Source of the DNA: Pseudoscleropodium purum
Lineage: Eukaryota; Streptophyta; Bryopsida; Hypnales; Brachytheciaceae
Assembly: GCA_963969395.1 (NCBI GenBank)
Contig: OZ017805.1
Coordinates: 3,224,001-3,288,000 of the forward strand
Direction of reading: 5' to 3'
Length of the DNA stretch: 64,000 nucleotides
The notes under the pieces are model-generated. The model worked only from the letters and a program-made list of their open reading frames with translations, searched no databases and was not told where the DNA came from. The position numbers and the translations under genes were made by a program. Shown here in pieces: positions 1 to 12,259 of this stretch (its first letter is position 1; every line of letters starts with the position of its first letter).

Positions 1-653
1 TTGAGAGCCCATTAAGGGCTGATTGTGCACTTGGGTGCATTGTTGATTGTGATTGTGCCAATTGCAATCTAGTGAGAGTCTTTTGTAAGGCTTGGAAGCA
101 CCTTTGGGTTGCTTGAGGTATTTGCCATCCATTGAGGGCTAATTAGTGCCTTTGTGAGTGAGTGAGGCAAAGTAGTGGAATTAGCGATCCATTGAAGGCT
201 GATTTGAGCCATTGTGAGCCTTGTGGAGCCGTTGAGAGGCCATTTGTCTACTTTGGAGTTTGGATGATCGAACTAGGGTTGTTGGAGGCCATTGTTGCCT
301 TGAAGTGCTGATTGGAAGTAGTAGCCTCCATTTAGGGCTGATTGGAAGTCTTGCGCCCCTTGGAGTGTGGAGTGCCCTATTTCTAAGGAGCATAGTGAGT
401 GTGCTTGCTGATTTGGGATAGCACTAGCCCATGACATCCATGTCTTGGATTTGAGCTTCATTAGGATCTGAATTGGTGTGGAGAGAAGTGTTTGGTCGTT
501 CTTGGGTTCGTAGGACCTTAGGAAGTCCTTGTGAGGGCTGATTGGTGCCATTTCAACCCCATTGGCTGCCAAGGGATTGTTTGAAGGTTGAATTGAATTT
601 GTGAACTCCAAGAGACACTTTCGAGGCTGCCAACAAGTGGGAGCTGCTTTACC
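1..653 (+). other. Copia-1 untranslated leader
   Basis: From the left edge to about 595 this aligns with 62221-62556 of Copia-2. It is built from degenerate short units around ATTGAGGGCTGATT. Positions 596-653 are the original junction to gag, which in Copia-2 has been replaced by foreign DNA. No gene is seen in it. Confidence 0.8.
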
Positions 654-1302
654 ATGGCATCAAGTGGAGGAGAAGGCGTACGCATCATTGACAAATTTGA
701 TGGGAGAACTTTGGTATGTGGAAGTTCAAGATGGAGATGATCCTTGCGGAGAAGGACTTGTGGGACCTGGTGGATGGGAGTGAGGAGCCTCCAAGTAAAG
801 ATGCGGATCCAAAGATCAAGAAGGCATGGGAGAGGAAGGAGAAGAAGGCCTTTGCTCTCATTGCCATCAACCTTGTGGACCGCCAAATTGCACATATTTG
901 CCATTGCAAGGGACTAGCCCAAGCATGGACCACGCTTTGCAACATCCACGAAACCAAGAGCCTCTCCAACATCCTATTTCTTTGGCGCAAGTTCTTCACT
1001 AGCAAGATGCAAGAGGAGGACGATTTGTTGGATCACGTGAACAAGGTCAAGGCTCTTGCAGATGAGTTGGCTTGTTTGGAGGCACCCATGACGGAGGGAG
1101 ATGTGGTGATGACCTTGTTGGCAAGCCTGCCACCGTCTTATAAGTTCTTCATCACCGCATTGGAGACGAGGCCCACCAAGGAGCTGACCATGGAGTTTGT
1201 GACCGCACGCTTGATGCATGAGGTGACCAAGCGCAAGGAGAATGAGGCCCAAGGGGAAGGATCAGCGCTTGTCTCAAGACATGGCAAAGGAGGCCACCTT
1301 CT
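654..1302 (+). pseudogene. gag: Copia-1 gag, frameshifted
   Basis: The ATG at 654 sits in a good plant context (ACCATGG) and begins MASSGGEGVRIIDKFDG. A one-base deletion near 703, relative to Copia-2, then shifts the frame; the rest of Gag is read from about 716 (WKFKMEMILAEKDLWDLV). This is the copia Gag core (UBN2/DUF4219 type) that packages element RNA. Motifs such as LHRKFFTSKM and VMTLLASLPPSYKF correspond to Copia-2. The reading ends at RHGKGG, just before where Copia-2 has its CCHC zinc knuckle; here the sequence jumps to the inverted segment. Confidence 0.88.
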
Positions 1303-1520
1303 TCTTGGGCTCCACAAAGTCATCATCTTCCACTCCTTGCTCTTCATCCTTGTCTTCATCTTCTATGTGCACTTTTGGAGTTGTGCCCACCTTTTAGGTT
1401 GGTCCTCCACTTCTCCCACTTGGGCTCATCTCCAAGAGCTTGGGATTAGCTCCTCCATCCTTCAAGAAGGTCACATCTCGATTCTTGATGATGGCCTTGG
1501 TCTCCACATTCATCAACCTA
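1303..1520 (-). pseudogene. Inverted integrase C-terminal fragment inside Copia-1
   Basis: Read on the minus strand this gives YRLMNVETKAIIKNRDVTF followed by a charged linker, the usual end of copia integrase (YRLxxxxTxxIIxxRDVxF). The flanking Gag and RT are on the plus strand, so about 220 bases have been flipped. The breakpoints lie near 1302 and 1520. The linker resumes on the plus strand with EEPRYPTRNRKPLGDWW. A plus-strand reading stays open across the flipped DNA by chance but is not element protein. Confidence 0.8.
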
Positions 1521-3200
1521 TAGATGAACAAGATCAACGCACGGAGGAGCCACGTTATCCAACAAGGAACCGCAAGCCCCTTGGAGATTGGTGGATGAAT
1601 CACATTCTTCTCCAACAACAAGAAGAACAAGCCAATGTGGCTTTCCTTAGAGATCCATCCACGCTTGGAGAGGTGTTGCGTTGCGAAGATGCAAGCAAGT
1701 AGGAGGTGGCCATGCAAGAAGAGTACAAGGCCCTCATTGACAAAGGGACATGGGAACTTGCAGCCTTCCTTCCCAAGAGATCAAGTGTGAGTTATAAGTG
1801 GGTTTTTTCCACCAAAAGAGATGCTTTGGGTCACATTGTGAGGTATAAGGCAAGGTTGGTTGCTGGGGGTTTTTTCCAAGTGGAAGGGGAGGACTTCAAT
1901 GAGACCTTTGCCCTCGTTGCCAAGTTTAGCACCATTCGGTGCATTATGACTCTTGGGGCAACCATGGACTTGGAGATGCACCAAATGGATGTGAAGACGT
2001 CTTTTCTCAACCCCAAATTGGAGGAGGTCATCTACATGGATCAGCCCCAAGGCTTTGTGCAAGAAGGCCAAGAGCATCTCAAGTGCAAGTTGAAGAAGGC
2101 ACTCCCCGGGTTGAAACAATCGGGGAGAGCATGGTATCGAGATATTGATGGCATGTTTGTGAGGTAGGGGTTCCGAAGAGGCCACGCTGATCACTCTTTG
2201 TACACCTTGCAAAGTTGTGAGCATTTGGTGATTGTGATCCTCTATGTGGATGATTTGATCCTCCTTGCAAGTAGCATGCTGAAGATGCTTGAAGTGAAGG
2301 CGATACTCAAGAAGGAGTACGAGATGATTGATCTTGGAGAGTTGAAGTATTGCCTTGGAGTGGAGTTCAAGAAGGAAAGGGTTGCCCGCATCGTCACTAT
2401 GAGCCAACGCAAGTACCTTGAAGAGCTTCTCAAGCGGTTCAACATAGAGGAGTGCAAAGCCATAGGTACACCACTTGACACGCATGTGAAGTTGCCCAAG
2501 CTCACCGATGAAGAATTCAAGGAGGTGAAGGTTGAAATGCAAGGTGTGCCTTACAAGGCATTGGTGGGTTGTTTGATGTATGCCATGGTGGCCACGAGGC
2601 CTGATTTGGCATTCCCGGTGAGTGTTGTGAACCAACACATGTCCAAGTATGGCCCAAATCATTGGGCAATGGTGAAGAGGGTGATGAGATACCTTCAAGG
2701 CACACTTGGCTTGGAATTGCAACTTGGAGGTGCCCAAGTGTCGCTGCACGGGTTTTGCGATGCAGATTGGGCAGGTGATGAGGCGGATAGGAGATCCACC
2801 ACTGGTTACGTGTTTATGCTTGGAAGGGATGCCATTTCATGGAATTCCAAGAGGCAACCCACCATAGCTCTTTCTACAACAGAGGCCAAGTTCATGGCCA
2901 TGAGCCAAGCCACGAAGGAGGCCATTTGGCTAAGGCAACTCTTGGCTGATGTTAAACTTGCGCAAGAGGGAGAACAGCCATCTGGTGTAACAACCAAGGG
3001 GTCATTGCTTTGGCCAAGAATCCCACCCATCACTCTCGGACAAAGCACATTGATGTGCACCACCATTTCATTCGTGAACGAGTGGAGGATGAGGTGATTG
3101 AGCTCAAGTATGTGCCTACCCAAGCTATGGTTGCTAATGTGCTGACCAAGGCCCTAGGGAAGCCACAACACCAAAGCTTCATTGAAAAGATGGGGCTTCG
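1521..3200 (+). pseudogene. pol: Copia-1 reverse transcriptase and RNase H, broken
   Basis: The pol remainder starts at the linker RYPTRNRKPL. It continues through RT (TWELAAFLPKRSSVSYKWVF, ARLVAGGFFQ, MDVKTSFLNPKLEEVIYM), the catalytic LYVDDLILLA near 2241-2270, and RNase H (GFCDADWAGD, STTGYVFMLGRDAISWNSK, ALSTTEAKFMA). It ends at HIDVHHHFIRERVEDEVIEL and VANVLTKAL. A TAG at 1700 replaces the tryptophan usual before the RT core, a TAG at 2165 falls in FVR-GFRRGHADHSLY, and a one-base shift lies near 2989. Catalytic residues are otherwise kept. The neighbouring polypurine tract and LTR confirm the 3' end. Confidence 0.93.
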
Positions 3201-3227
3201 AGCCTTTGTCCACTCTCAAAATGGGAG

Positions 3228-3480
3228 TGTTAAAGATTGTGTACATATTAGTGTAGATGATGTACAGTCAGCCTTAGGAGTAGCATTAGACACTTAGTTA
3301 GTGTTAGAGTCCATAGGTATTGTTCGTAGTCAAAGGCAACCCAATGTAGTTAGTTATCCCACGTGGTTTGTGGATAACTAGGAAAGGCTTCTAGCTTATG
3401 TTGAGCCCACTCATGTGGCTTTGTATCTTCTACCATCTAAGTAAAGCCTTTCTCCCATACACTACTTCGTAATCTCAATA
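3228..3480 (+). repeat. Copia-1 3' LTR with polypurine tract
   Basis: The polypurine tract AAAATGGGAG (3218-3227) is followed at once by TGTTA, the LTR start. The LTR aligns with 61692-61948 of Copia-2, for example GTTAGTTATCCCACRTGGTT. It ends near CTCAATA, after which the two copies diverge. Length is about 253 bases. The exact 3' terminus and the target duplication cannot be set because the other LTR is outside the window. Confidence 0.85.
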
Positions 3481-6400
3481 ATTACAAAACTAAGCAATGC
3501 AAGTTCTTTGAACATGAATCGAATTCTAAAGTCCACTAGAGTCATGACAATTGAAAGTAAAATTGATTTCTCAACTCCAAAACCATGTGAAATGTATGGG
3601 CACTTCAATGAACACATACACCGTACAACAACCTACATTACAACCCACCTCACATGTATGCGGATGAAACTATCCCAAGAACTATTCAGATCTGTAATGA
3701 TAACTCAATCAAGCTCTTTGATAATGTTTTTGATCAATATTGGATTCCATAGATTAGAACTTAGACCATGAAGAATTCTCTCAAGTCTCAAAGAACTATA
3801 TATAAATCCTAAACTCATAATACATCTTGATAAAGCTCACTTGAGGTAGCTAAACATTGGATTGCAAAGAGTGTGCATTGCACAAAAAAGAATGATGGAA
3901 AAGGCAAAGTAACTTACTCAAATTAAATGGAAGTTCAATGTGTAGTAGTTGTCATCAAAGGGTACTTCCTGCATGTAAAGAAAAGTTAAGTTTCTTGGAG
4001 GTCAAGCAAACAAACACCTAATGCACTCTGTAGATGTTGCATCAAAATTCCTTGACAAGGTACTACAGACAACTTCATCCTCACGTCTATACCAAAATGC
4101 CTTGTCGTATTCACGAATTAACACCAACCCAAGCTTCGTTCATGCTTGTATAGTTTTGTTCCACAATATTCAAGTTTTGATTAAGGACTCTTCTCAATCA
4201 ATGACGATAGAAACTAATGGACCAAAGTTTCAATGTCTATCAAGAAATGTTGAACTTCGACATGAACTTCAATACTACATAACTACTGTGAATCAGCTCT
4301 ACCATTGGCATTAGCACTAAGATATTTGACACTATGTTGAGCAAACTTAAATGAACAAAGCCACTTCTCCATGTTTTTAATTAAGTTCTTTCAAGAGGCT
4401 TCTACAAAACAATCTTGTGAATTCCATTTGGTTCTATTCACTATTTGTTGTTTACTATACACCTACAAACGAATGAATTTTTCTCAAAGAGATAAGTGAC
4501 TACCACCATGACGCTTGATTTCCTAAAGTACGTCATACCATTTTCAAGTTGATGACAGCAATAGTAGAGAACCAATGCTTGCCTTAAAGTCCTACCAATT
4601 TTGCCAGCTATGCTTCACATGTCATTGTCTCTGTAATCTTGTAAACAATGCAAACTCTCTCACAATACTACGACAAATGCAAGGTGCTAATTAGGGATTG
4701 TCCTTGTAATGTTCTCACACCAAATGACCTATGCAACGAGATGTAGGGCCACTAGTGCTGCAATTATAGATACAAAAACTTAGAAGATACAACACTATGG
4801 ATAGACATATTGTCATAATGAATGACCCAATACTAACAATCATGCATGACAAGTATGTAATCATTGATGTTGAAGATTATAGAAGGACTCTTGTGATATG
4901 CAATTATGATAAGGAACTAGATTGCCCACCTTGGTATTGTTGATCTAACTCTTTTATGAGTAGGAACTTTTGACAGAAGACAAGAAAATAACGTTGGTCA
5001 TTGAGTACCTATAGAACTAGAGACAATGTATTTCTTCGAGAGAAAATGACCCTCGCATTCAAGAAATTATAACTTCTACGTAGTATAGAAACTTAGAATG
5101 AGAGGATACTAACCATATGTGTTGCATTCAAATGCCGATATCCAAACGCAACAGACTATTTCAAGTAATGTAATTTTGCACTTCTCATGTTGCTAGTGAT
5201 ATATAGTGAAGTGAGATACATTTGTACATTATTTGCGGGCAATGTAGTTTGAATGTTTGATTTGGCTTACAATTTTCTTCATGTTGTTTGTGAAGTATTT
5301 TGTGCAAAAAATCCTACCCATGGTGAAGTCATTTCTATGCACCCCATCTTTCTCTCTGAACTAGTTAATAACAAATTCAATTTAAATTGCACTTAGGAAG
5401 TCATAGTTAGGGATTGCATGTGCATGCATTCATGGCAATTTGGACCCTTTGCAGTTCTTGTTTCTTAAGTGCCCCTGAGCAATTGAAAATTGTAAAAGTT
5501 CAAACATTCCCAAAGCTTTAAAACCACCTGCATTTCTAGAGGCACCGTCATTGGACAGGAACATATTATATTTTAGATTCATCACTAATGCTAGCTAATA
5601 CTGTAATATATACTTCATGCGGATCACAAACATTGTGAACATCATAACTTGGGATCTGTTGAGTGACCTAAGGCACGAAGTTACCTTTCTTACAAAAGTA
5701 GCGATAAAGAATGATCATTCTACATTTTTGCGGCCCCATGTACATAGGATGTATTGCTCATGAACTCAACTCGATGGTTGGCACTTCTACTCCATTAATC
5801 CTATCCAATGGAAGTTCTACAAACAAATATGATTCGAGTGGCTATGTAGAAGAAGTTTCATTCACCAATGACGAAGAGGGCAACTTGTACATTGTACTGA
5901 GTAGCATTCTGAAGGTCTAAATGCAATAAGTCTCTTGTGCTCATTGAAATACAATGTTAGAAATTAAATGAGTCTTTGATAACTGTACACTTTGAGGTCT
6001 TTCCTATCACATTCCATTTTCACCCGTGCATTAGGAGATCGGTACTTGTTTTGTGCATAGTAGATTGGATAATGAGCTTTGACATGAGTTTTGGAGCTAT
6101 GAACATTTTCATGGCAAAGAGGAACATATTGTCAATTAGTATGATGTTGGATCACATGTGGCATAGACATTTGTAGCAACATGCGGCTATGGCATGAACT
6201 AAAACTTCCGCACCAATGTGCACTATTGTAAATGTAGAGGAATTAAATTACATATACCTTCCAATGTTGTTGAACATCCCATGTCAAGTCTACAATGTTG
6301 TAGAACATTGTTAGTATCAATGTTCCAAAGACGACAACTAAAGGTATAGGTACAACCTAACCAAGTGTCATGACGGGAAGATGTTGTCCAACTTCAGTTT

Positions 6401-7239
6401 CTTATTTAATTGTTTACAATTTCATGTGAGGACTTACATTGAATATATCATGAACTAGTCAATCACAATCCTAACAGTACTACAAACCTGTCTCTTATAA
6501 TTTATTTGCCAATGGAAGAGAACATCAAAAGTGTGCTGGACTACTCATTTTTATTGTATTGCAGGTCATTCTTGTGTGACAATAGAAAAGTTTTTAGATT
6601 GGATTGAAGTTGGTAAGGAAATACATTATTTGAGGCATGAAGCATTAGACAAATTTTGATGCAAATATATTTTAACCCTAAAAGAAGAAGAGTCTGTGGA
6701 GTACCTTATTTTTGTAAGCTACAATATTTTGCATATTTCTTTCTGAGAAAATATCCAAATGTTTGAAGTGTGCTTAAAGCATTTGTTAGTAGCGCTCATC
6801 CATTACTAGTGTCATTTGTAGCTCACATTGATATAAGGAAGTGAAAAAAAACTCTTGAATGAAATGAGATCTATGAAACAAATAAAACTAAAGAGAAATA
6901 TAGAAGAAGAAGATGGCAATAGCAATTCAAATAGTGACTTTTAGTTTTCACAATGGAGTAGATCAAAACTAGATGCATATTATTTGTTTGTTCGTGAATG
7001 ATTTCTTGATTGCACAAAAACGAAGTAAAAAAATAGAACATAATAAAATATAACATGGTCCTTCCCAATACTCCAACTTCTGGTTCACTCTGTCAATATT
7101 GTCTCTTTATTTATTTATTTCCAAAATTTAAAAAAAAATTACATATCTTGCAATAAGGAACCAAGAAAAAATTGATCTAAATCATTTTTCCCATTTACAA
7201 TTTCATTTAGGAAAAATAGAAAAGAAATGTTAATTTTCC
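3481..7239. other. AT-rich stretch without recognisable gene
   Basis: Only short random open frames are present on both strands. I recognise no conserved domain, repeat array or element end. Confidence 0.6.
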
Positions 7240-7343
7240 TCGCAATACCAAAAACAGGGGTAGGCCTAGGGAATTGTAGCACCCCTGTCGGATCCGACAA
7301 GGGTATTGGGGCTCCCTTCCAATACTCCCACTTTTGATTTTCC
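7240..7343. repeat. Hairpin element H1 (core TGTCGGATCCGACA)
   Basis: An imperfect palindrome of about 104 bases centred on TGTCGGATCCGACA at 7286-7299. The inner arms read ACCCC-TGTCGG and CCGACA-AGGGT. The outer arms (ACCAAAAACAGGGGT left, ATACTCCCACTTTTGAT right) are decayed versions of those in the best copy at 18107. It lies just beyond the last recognised exon of the ParB-like gene. Confidence 0.75.
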
Positions 7344-7454
7344 AAGAGATATTTTAATTTTATTTTACTTTTAAAAGCTAATTTAAAGAAACAACAAATT
7401 CTAATGAACTTCTCATTTTTAGCATTTCATTCAAATTGAAAGCACTCACCTATA

Positions 7455-10193
7455 TAGAACCCTTCGAACAGCTTGGTCAGATCCCTCACGACTTGAAAAT
7501 GATTCGTGCTTCTTAAAGTAGTTTGTTCCCTTTAAAACTGGACCAAATGCATTATCCTATATTTTCTTCCTCCACCCCTCAACGTACTCTGATAGAGTTT
7601 CCGGCTGAAGGGGCACGTCCATGTTGATGTCAGGCTTGTCTTTTGCCACTACGTCGTCAAAATATTGCTATGCACCATCTTCAACCTGTATTTGACATGG
7701 CAATTAACTTTCTCATCCCAAAAATGCAACTTTCAATTAATCAAAAAAGAAGATCAATTTAAATACAATAAAGAATATGCATTCCAAATTATTGAATATT
7801 GTAAGTAAACATTTTATATAATGAATGATCTTACTCCGGCCCACCAAACAACTTTATGCAAAAAAGCCGAGAGTCTATCTTCTGAAATAGGGGACGGTGG
7901 AAACTTCAATGACTCCTTTGAAATATTAGAAGAATTCCACCACCTCAGCACTTTGATCTTATGAGCTGCTGACATGGTACTTGTTGCAATCATCTGGAGC
8001 TTTTCCAAAGTCATTTCCGGCACCTCATTCCAAACCCAATGTTTCTCCACCTGCAACATGATAGTAGATTGTTCAATATATATCTTTTTTACCAAACATC
8101 AAAATAAAATAAAAAATTCACTTAAATTTCTAAGTATACCTCTTCAAGGAACTCTGATCCAAGGGCCGGATCTGCAACTGCCAACAACTTTCCCATCTTC
8201 ACACATAACTTTGAGGTTTTTTCTTTTGCTGCAGATCTCATAGCGTCTGCAACTCCGCAGTCAATTCTTTCCTCTGCCGATGTCACATCAATGTAACGCC
8301 GAGCAGCGATGTCTGCAGCTTGAGAGATTTCATGCTGCAAATGGAATTCATCATAAGAAATTTGTAAGCCATAGAACTAAAAATCTAGTTAACTCTTTTT
8401 TTTTTCCTTTCTAAAAATACAATTTAGTAGGCAAAATAAAACTCACCCTAAAATTGAATGATGTGAAAACATCCATAGGCATCGAGTACCACGCCTTTCT
8501 ACCCACTTGAAATACACACTACTTCCTTTCAGAGGGCCTGAGCATCTCTAAGATCTTCTTCAACTCCATTCTTCCATATTTTTGCACACGGTACAACGTG
8601 TGTACCAAGTTTGTCTTCACATGTGAATCTTCGGTGGACCTCAAACATGAAATTCAACTTTAGAATTTATACAATCATATGCTACTTTCCATCCTAAACA
8701 ATTTAGAATAATGTGAGATATGAATTTTGAAATCAATCCAAATTGAAAGATGAAGTACTTACTTATTAATTTCATGCATCACCTGCATTGTCATCTCCAC
8801 TCTTCCTTTTGTTTCCAGCACAATGCAGTCGACTGAGATGTGCCAATTAATGTCCAAAGGGTACTTTCTTCGAATATGGCTCATCCAAGCAATTTGTCGC
8901 TGATTGCCATCACATATGAAAAACTTCATGTTCTTCATGAAATGCAACTCTGGCTTTGTTTCCAGAAATGCAACAAATTCTTCATTCCTTTGTTGCCAAA
9001 AAGGGCCCCATCTTGCAACCTCTTCCCTAGTGAATTCTGCACTCTCGCCGGCCTCATTGGTTGTTGACACATAAAACGATGCTACTCCATCTCAGTAGCC
9101 ATGTGCAAAGTCCTGCTCAAGATTCTGTAAATCGGAGGAAAGAGTAGGCCTCACCATTGGCATCGGCACTAGCCTGCAAAGTGGAATCTTGAAACGCGAT
9201 AGATTCTCTGGCTTCAACCTTAGCGAAGTTATTGTGGCCACAAAATCCACCTTGTGAAATTGGCGGAGCTCATCTTCAAGAAGTTCTTTATCTTCCTCCA
9301 TCTCTATCTCTTCCTGTATTTCTTCCGCCTCTTCTTCTCCTTCTATCTCTGGCTGTTGTGTGTCATCCGTTGTGGGTGTGACTTGGCGTTGCACATTTTC
9401 TGACAAAATGAGTGGTGAATCTTGTCCCTGTAAAGAAAATGCACACAAAAATAATGAGACATACAATCAGTATTATTAAAATTTACATCATGAAGATCTC
9501 AAAAAATGTACTCATTAAAGAATTCTAAAAACACTATTATACAAAATTAGAGTACATAAAAGTGTTAGGTATATGTGAATGCAATTTATGAATACCATGA
9601 AATTATTTATTTCCAATGGATTTTATAGTATACATCAAATATGTTTGTAGATAACTGAAAAACGAAGCAATACCATATATGCACAAATTAAAACCAACTG
9701 GTTTTATATATCCTCTTAATTACATTTTTCACTCAATGTCCACATCCTCATGATAGTTGGAACATTGGTGAATGATGACCACTGGGTTGTACCTTAACTG
9801 GCGAAGTCCTGAGCAATCACAATGTATAGGACCCCACGGACTACATACAGATGGGGATGAATCTACAGTAGAGCTCAATGAGCTGGGATCACTACACTCT
9901 GTGTCAGAGCTCTCATCTGAGAATACTGGCACTCTAGGATCTCTTGGCTTTGGGAAACTAATACGACTTCCCTTGTCTTTCTCATACTCATCTGCAGCAC
10001 GATCACAAGCATCCATGATATCATAAAAGCTTACCACATCAACATCTTCATCCTGTTCTAAGTCATCGGATTCGATAACAGGAAGAAGCCCATGAGTCTG
10101 AGGAACTCGATCATCCTCAATTTCTTGATCCACAACTTTAGTTTGTGGACCAGAAAAAAATGCTTGTTCCTTGTTCATATCTGTGGAGTCCAT
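7455..10193 (-). pseudogene. Decayed multi-exon gene with ParB-like DGNQR motif
   Basis: Six coding blocks can be followed: 10193-about 9729, 9427-8763, 8639-8447, 8334-8140, 8050-7835 and 7685-about 7455. The five after the first join in frame through consensus GTAAGT/GTGAGT-like donors and CAG or GAG acceptors. The first starts at the ATG at 10193 and is acidic; its donor is unresolved. Block two carries PLCRLVPMPMVRP and, at 8911-8882, ICDGNQRQIAWM, then WHISVDCIVLET. This spacing resembles the ParB/sulfiredoxin-like fold, where DGNHR-type boxes bind nucleotide or DNA; that is inference. In-frame stops at 9092 (TGA for the expected Trp), 8519, 7668 and 7557 show it is dead. Substrate and role are unknown. 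Confidence 0.6.
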
Positions 10194-10205
10194 TTGCAAA
10201 GGCAA

Positions 10206-12150
10206 TGACCACTATTAGAATAATAGAATTTGACATGATAAAACTATTTGGATTTAATTAAAGTCCATTTGTCTTGTAAGGTTGGGTATGAATAACATAT
10301 GTAAGAACAACTACCAGCGGAAATGACAAGCATTGCCCATGTAACATATTTTCCTATTTTTTTGGACATCAAAATCATTTGAGAATTAAGTAGGGGTTCC
10401 TAATCTGGGTGAAACTCTTCAATGATTACGCTTCCTAAATCCAAAAAGTATCAATTGTAAATAAGTTGAGATGAATTGGAATAAATTGAGATGAATATAT
10501 GAATTAAACTATGTAAGAATTATATAGTTTCATTTACTTTCTCTAAACAATCTAAAACATTAAATTTCAAGATTTTGACTACACGAATATAAAGAAGACT
10601 TTCCAACTATGATGTGAAAATGAATGACTAGAATATTACATAAATAATTGTATTGCATACATATATTGATTCAACAATAGAATTTCTGTATCTCATTCAA
10701 GCTTTGATTATTGAAAGTATTGAGACCGAAAAAAAAAGTCTCTCTTTCATAACGTCCCATTCCTTACATATTCAAGACATTTTCAATGAAACTATTTATT
10801 TAAGGCACAATTTTACAAATTCCATCCCAAGTGACCTAGAAATAGAAAATGGCCTTCAAATATTCACCATTTCAAGTCAAAAAACAAAACATCATAAATA
10901 GGAACCATGAAGTCCCCCTAAAGTGACATATTCTTGGGGTCTCTTGAGATTCCATTAGGTGCCATGTCGGATCCGATAGGGGTCTAAGAGGAATCTCAAG
11001 GTACCCCCTATATGAGTCACTAGAGAGGTAATTGTTACTCTTTCTTTTAAACTTATGAATTGGTAAGGTAGCATGGGAACACAATGACTACTAGAAACAT
11101 CTTATTCTCTAATGATAAGCATTTCAAAGGCCATTGCAAAATGACTTGAGGTGAAGCGTTGTTAGCAATACAATGAGAAATTCATGCTCCCAAATTGTCA
11201 AATACCGTTGACTAATTTGCTACACTCATCTTAGTAAAACATTTTCATGAACATGTGAAGGAAGATTAAATGATGCCTTAGATTTGGGTTCGTTCAAAGC
11301 ATCATTCATGACAAAAAATTTACTGGCAAGGTATACATTGCCGTGTGTCTAGATGGTAAACATATGTCCTCTTCCACAAACTAAAAGTGAATTGGATCAA
11401 ACTAAGCTTTCACTAAACATTCCCTTAATCGTTCTTTTCGCTTTCATATTAACGGGAGATAACACGTCATGTATACTATGCTTCAAAAATCATGAGGGTT
11501 ATGTCAAATTTCATACTGAGCCAAGATTACTTCAGTTAAACTTGTGACCAACTCTCATCTAACAGCTTGCTTTACATAGTATCCATCAACGTACATTGAG
11601 TCTAGAAAAATAACCAAATTAATAGTTCTCTGAGATGGAAACATCATCAAATTGGACTCAAATCGCTCCAAGACAATATTGATTTTCCAAAAATCAGAAT
11701 CCAGAAACTTGAATGCACTTCTTCAGAAACGCCAAGTCACCTACTCTGTCTTGGCTACAGTAACTCATGTCCAAATGAAAGAATAAAAAACAATGCTTTG
11801 GATCCTCAAAAGAGATCAAAGACTATAAAAAAAAAGTAAAGTTGAATTGTGTGAGAGCAAGTTTCATGGACAGGGTCTGGTTTAGGCAGAATGAGAAGCT
11901 CCTCGCATGCGAGTATCAGAAATTCTAAACGAACAAATCTAAAATTTCAACCGACTCATCCACCATCTGACATCCCTCAATCTCAAAAATTTGAGGTCAC
12001 TAGAAACTGGGGTCTGAGGCACGGAGTACATAGGATGTCGATGGCTCCCGAAATTAATTTCAAAAGTACCTGGCTAAACGCCAAAGCCACGTTGCAGCAA
12101 CTCAGAAGCCAAGTCGCAGCAACACCGTAGCAACTCACGAGGACCAGGAC
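10206..12150. other. AT-rich spacer with hairpin H2
   Basis: No gene recognised. The only structure is hairpin H2, listed separately. Short open frames at 10653-10901 and 11353-11547 have no visible family features. Confidence 0.55.
10930..11011. repeat. Hairpin element H2 (core TGTCGGATCCGATA)
   Basis: The core at 10965-10978 matches the H1/H4 palindrome with one change. Flanking arms CTTGAGATTCC (10943-10953) and GGAATCTCAAG (10990-11000) are perfect inverted repeats, with further pairing outward (GGGGT with ACCCC). It shares the core but has different arms from H1 and H4, so the core is what defines the family. Confidence 0.65.
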
Positions 12151-12154
12151 GTCT

Positions 12155-12255
12155 CGGAGGTCCAAAACAAGGGGTGCCCTGAGCTCCCCGAAGGACCCTG
12201 TCGGTTCCGACAAAGGCCTTGCAGGAAGCTCGACGTACTCGGGGTTTCAGTTCAC
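12155..12255. repeat. Hairpin element H3 (core TGTCGGTTCCGACA)
   Basis: The core at 12199-12212 differs from H4 by one central base. Arms GAGCTCC/GGAAGCTC and AAGGACCC/AAGGCCTT pair imperfectly. It lies in a locally GC-richer patch without a convincing gene. Confidence 0.5.
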
Positions 12256-12259
12256 GAAG

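Larger units (their letters stand above)
1..3480 (+). mobile_element. Copia-1: rearranged Ty1/copia retrotransposon, 5' end outside window
   Basis: The order leader, gag, reverse transcriptase, RNase H and 3' LTR identifies a Ty1/copia element. The integrase-to-RT linker directly precedes RT, which is the copia order. It is the same family as the element at the right edge: leader, gag and LTR align at base level. The 5' LTR lies left of the window. The zinc knuckle, protease and integrase core are missing, and a small integrase-end segment is inverted. Several stops and two frameshifts make the element non-autonomous. Confidence 0.93.

Noticed and set aside
1304..1702. Plus-strand continuation of Copia-1 Gag as a novel fusion protein
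   Set aside because: The hydrophobic stretch at about 1310-1400 is the antisense of the charged integrase linker, explained by inversion.
3481..7100. Short open frames such as 4021-4314 and 5711-5920 as genes
   Set aside because: No domain, no splice-consistent extension and no codon-like conservation; expected by chance in this length of DNA.
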